Made by a program: the position numbers and the translations under genes
Origin: Victivallales bacterium
GTDB lineage: Bacteria > Verrucomicrobiota > Lentisphaeria > Oligosphaerales > Lenti-02
Reading direction: 5' to 3'
Length of the DNA stretch: 6,094 bases
Assembly (NCBI GenBank): GCA_018648945.1
Contig: JABGQJ010000479.1
Location: forward strand, 1 to 6,094
Notes under the pieces: generated by a model
What the model was told of the DNA's origin: nothing
Seen by the model: the letters and a program-made list of their open reading frames with translations, nothing else
The model's database searches: none
Shown: positions 3,935 through 6,094 of the stretch, one piece after another
How the letters are laid out: each line of letters begins with the position of its first letter
Numbering within the stretch: position 1 is the stretch's first letter

Positions 3935-6094
3935 ATGGGAAAGACAGCGAGAATCCTGTTTGTTGCCGCAGCTTTGGGGATGCCAGTGATAGCCGCCGAA
4001 TACTACGTCGATCCCGATGGCTCGGACTCGAATGCGGGGGCAATCGAGAGTCCGTTCGGCTCCATCGCGCAGGCGCGGGACGTGGTCCGGCGGCAGGGCG
4101 ATACGCGAAGGGAGCCGGTCACGGTATACCTGCGCGAAGGCACGCACTACCTCGCGGAGACGCTGGTATTCACCGAGGCGGATTCCGGCACTGAGGATGC
4201 GCCCATCACCTACTCGGCGTACCAGGACGAGAAGGTCGTGGTCAGCGGTGGCTCGAAGCTCTCCCTTGCCTGGAAGCCGTACCGGGAGGGGATCCTGCAG
4301 GCCCGGGCCCCGGCTGGGCTGCAAATCGACCAGTTGTTCGTCGATGGCCGGCGTCGACATATGGCCCGCTACCCGAACTATGATCCGGATGCGCACCCCT
4401 ACAACGGGTCTGCAGCCGATGCATTCAGCCCGGAACGGGCCGCCGGTTGGGCCGACCCCGCAGGCGGGTATATCCACGCCATGCACAGGAATCACTGGGG
4501 TGGCTACCACTACCGGATCACCGGCAAGAAGCCGGACAATACCGTCGTCTACGAAGGTGGCTGGCAGAACAATCGCCAGATGGGAATGCACGGCTCCCAT
4601 CGCTTCGTGGAGAATATCTTCGAGGAGCTGGATGCGCCCGGCGAGTGGTTCCACGATGCGAAGAAGCGCACCCTCTACTACTTCCCCGTCAAGGGCGAGG
4701 ACGCGGCGGGCGCGACGTTCGAGATTGCGCGTCTGCGGCACCTGATCGAGCTTCGGGGAAGCCAGGCGAAGCCAGTCCGGCATGTGACGTTCCGGGGCCT
4801 CGTGTTCCGCCACGCCGCGCGCACCTTCATGGAGACGAAGGAGCCGCTGCTGCGCAGCGATTGGACGATCTACCGGGGCGGGGCGGTCGTGTTCGAGGGC
4901 GCGGAGGATTGCGCGATTGCTGACTGCGAGTTTGACCAGGTGGGCGGCAACGCGGTTTTTGTCAGCAACTACAACCGGCGCATTGCGGTGCGTGGCACAC
5001 ATATCCACGGCGCGGGTGCGAGTGGCATCTGCTTCGTCGGCGATCCCAACTCCGTGCGCAACCCGCTGTTCGAGTACGGGCAGCGTCAGGACTACGCCGA
5101 GATCGACCAGACCCCAGGGCCGAAGACGGATGACTACCCGGCGGATTGCACGGTCGAGGATTCTCTGATCCATGCCGTGAGTGTCGTGGAGAAACAGGCC
5201 ACAGGTGTGCAGGTGTCCATGTCGCGACGGATCACCATCCGCCACTGCTCGATCTACGAGGTGGGGCGCGCGGGCATCAATCTCAGCGAGGGGACGTTCG
5301 GCGGCCACTCGATCGAGTTCTGCGATGTCTTTGACACGGTGCGCGAAACCGGTGACCACGGTTCCTTCAACTCGTGGGGGCGTGACCGGTTCTGGAAACT
5401 GAAGGGCGCGCCGACGGAGGAACTGCCGGCCTTGGCCCGGCTGGATGCGGACAAGACGACAATCCGCAATAGCCGTTGGCGCTGCGACCGTGGGTGGGAC
5501 GTGGATTTGGACGATGGCTCGTCCAACTACGACATCTACAACAACCTCTTCCTGCGCGGCGGCCTCAAGCTACGGGAGGGATTCCATCGCCGGGTGTGGA
5601 ACAACATTGCCGTGAACAATGGCCTGCATCCCCATGTGTGGTACGGAAACAGCATGGATGTGGTGACCGGCAATATCTGGATGGCCGCCCATCGTCCCGC
5701 TGGTGGCATGCCAAAGGGCAGATGGGGCCAGGAGGTGGATCGGAACCTGTTCCTGAGCGAGGCGAACCGCACGAAGTTCGCCGGGCATGGCTGCGATGCC
5801 AACTCCATCGTGGGCGACCCCATGTTCGTGGACCCCGAGAATGGCGACTACCGCGTGAAACCGGGCTCCCCGGCTTTCAGGGTTGGCTTCAAGAACTTCC
5901 CGATGGACAGGTTTGGCGTGCAGAAGCCGGAGCTGAAGGCCATCGCCCGCGCGCCTGAGTTCCCGGCGCTCCACGGTGCCCCGGTCGAGCCGGCGGTTGC
6001 CGCGAGCCAGTCTTTCTGGCAAGGCGCTGCAGCGGGCGAGCTCTCGGGCGAGGAGTTCTCTGCGTTTGGTGTGAGGAAGGAAGATGGCGGCATC
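3935..6094 (+). CDS. Exported right-handed parallel beta-helix protein (GH141-like or related carbohydrate-active enzyme), C-terminus outside window
   Basis: A frame of 720 codons runs off the right edge. ATG 3935 is forced as start by an in-frame TAG at 3926-3928; AGGT lies 4 nt upstream. Residues 1-21 are a signal peptide (ARILFVAAALGMPVIA, cut near AEYYVDP). Residues 22-105 have the N-terminal layout of many beta-helix carbohydrate enzymes: YYVDPDGSDSNAG, then PVTVYLREGTHYL and GTEDAPITYSAY. Residues about 280-580 carry beta-helix coils (VRHVTFRGLVF, CAIADCEFDQVGGNAVFV, ITIRHCSIYEVGRAGINL), then ETGDHGSFNSWGRDRFW (471-487) and DVDLDDGSSNYDIYNNLF (522-539), rich in candidate catalytic acids (D475, D523, D525-D527). 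These features recall GH141-type proteins, but the family assignment and substrate are uncertain. Residues 623-647 (NSIVGDPMFVDPENGDYRVKPGSPA) are the usual end of such helices. The final residues (EEFSAFGVRKEDGGI) resemble the first strand of a PDZ domain. A role in outer or periplasmic polysaccharide breakdown is inferred. Confidence 0.9.
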   Translation, partial: MGKTARILFVAAALGMPVIAAEYYVDPDGSDSNAGAIESPFGSIAQARDVVRRQGDTRREPVTVYLREGTHYLAETLVFTEADSGTEDAPITYSAYQDEKVVVSGGSKLSLAWKPYREGILQARAPAGLQIDQLFVDGRRRHMARYPNYDPDAHPYNGSAADAFSPERAAGWADPAGGYIHAMHRNHWGGYHYRITGKKPDNTVVYEGGWQNNRQMGMHGSHRFVENIFEELDAPGEWFHDAKKRTLYYFPVKGEDAAGATFEIARLRHLIELRGSQAKPVRHVTFRGLVFRHAARTFMETKEPLLRSDWTIYRGGAVVFEGAEDCAIADCEFDQVGGNAVFVSNYNRRIAVRGTHIHGAGASGICFVGDPNSVRNPLFEYGQRQDYAEIDQTPGPKTDDYPADCTVEDSLIHAVSVVEKQATGVQVSMSRRITIRHCSIYEVGRAGINLSEGTFGGHSIEFCDVFDTVRETGDHGSFNSWGRDRFWKLKGAPTEELPALARLDADKTTIRNSRWRCDRGWDVDLDDGSSNYDIYNNLFLRGGLKLREGFHRRVWNNIAVNNGLHPHVWYGNSMDVVTGNIWMAAHRPAGGMPKGRWGQEVDRNLFLSEANRTKFAGHGCDANSIVGDPMFVDPENGDYRVKPGSPAFRVGFKNFPMDRFGVQKPELKAIARAPEFPALHGAPVEPAVAASQSFWQGAAAGELSGEEFSAFGVRKEDGGI

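Noticed and set aside
3789..3978. Readthrough of the terminal TAG of the four-helix-bundle gene
   Set aside because: The extension would be a V-H-F/V-H-W run from array C followed by unrelated sequence, and the suffix domain is already complete before this stop.
3788..5359. A 523-codon minus-strand frame antisense to the beta-helix gene
   Set aside because: It mirrors a frame with signal peptide, family motifs and beta-helix periodicity; its translation shows no recognisable domain and its end is translated repeat array (WTQWTKWTQ). Long antisense frames are expected in GC-rich genes.

Overview
This is a GC-rich window with three protein-coding loci. It most resembles an environmental bacterium of the PVC group (Planctomycetota, Lentisphaerota or Verrucomicrobiota) or a similar lineage such as Armatimonadota or Hydrogenedentota. 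That placement rests on the gene families: a very large secreted HEAT-repeat protein with a discoidin-like insert and a TolB/hydrazine-synthase-alpha-like propeller, a four-helix-bundle protein with the 'suffix' domain, and a secreted right-handed parallel beta-helix protein. It is an inference; there is no rRNA or other marker here.

Layout. Positions 1-2883 (minus strand) are one uninterrupted 961-codon reading frame whose C-terminus lies beyond the left edge. Positions 2884-3131 are a divergent intergenic region. It is dominated by a 9-bp-period array that switches orientation in its middle, followed by a hairpin just before a strong Shine-Dalgarno. Positions 3132-3791 (plus) are a four-helix-bundle/suffix-domain gene that is intact in sequence except for one in-frame amber TAG at codon 49, where I expect a conserved Gln. 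Positions 3792-3934 hold a second 9-bp array in inverted orientation and a decayed partial copy of the suffix-domain coding sequence. Positions 3935-6094 (plus) are a 720-codon exported beta-helix protein (GH141-like or related) running off the right edge, with the possible start of a PDZ domain at the end of the window.

Working together. The two large flanking genes look like exported or cell-surface proteins for polysaccharide binding or breakdown, but they are divergent and separated by the four-helix-bundle unit, so a shared pathway is only a suggestion. The most unusual structure is the middle kilobase (about 2911-3900). Copies of the core AGTGGAC/GTCCACT, iterated every 9 bp, occur upstream of the gene, inside it (as the linker between its two domains), at its 3' end, and downstream in reverse orientation next to a duplicated gene fragment. 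It looks like a small cassette wedged between two host genes: an Avd/IVP-like four-helix-bundle gene bounded by inverted short-repeat arrays. Whether it moves, inverts or only accumulates repeats cannot be told from one sequence. No tRNA, rRNA, CRISPR array or recognisable transposase or integrase gene was seen.
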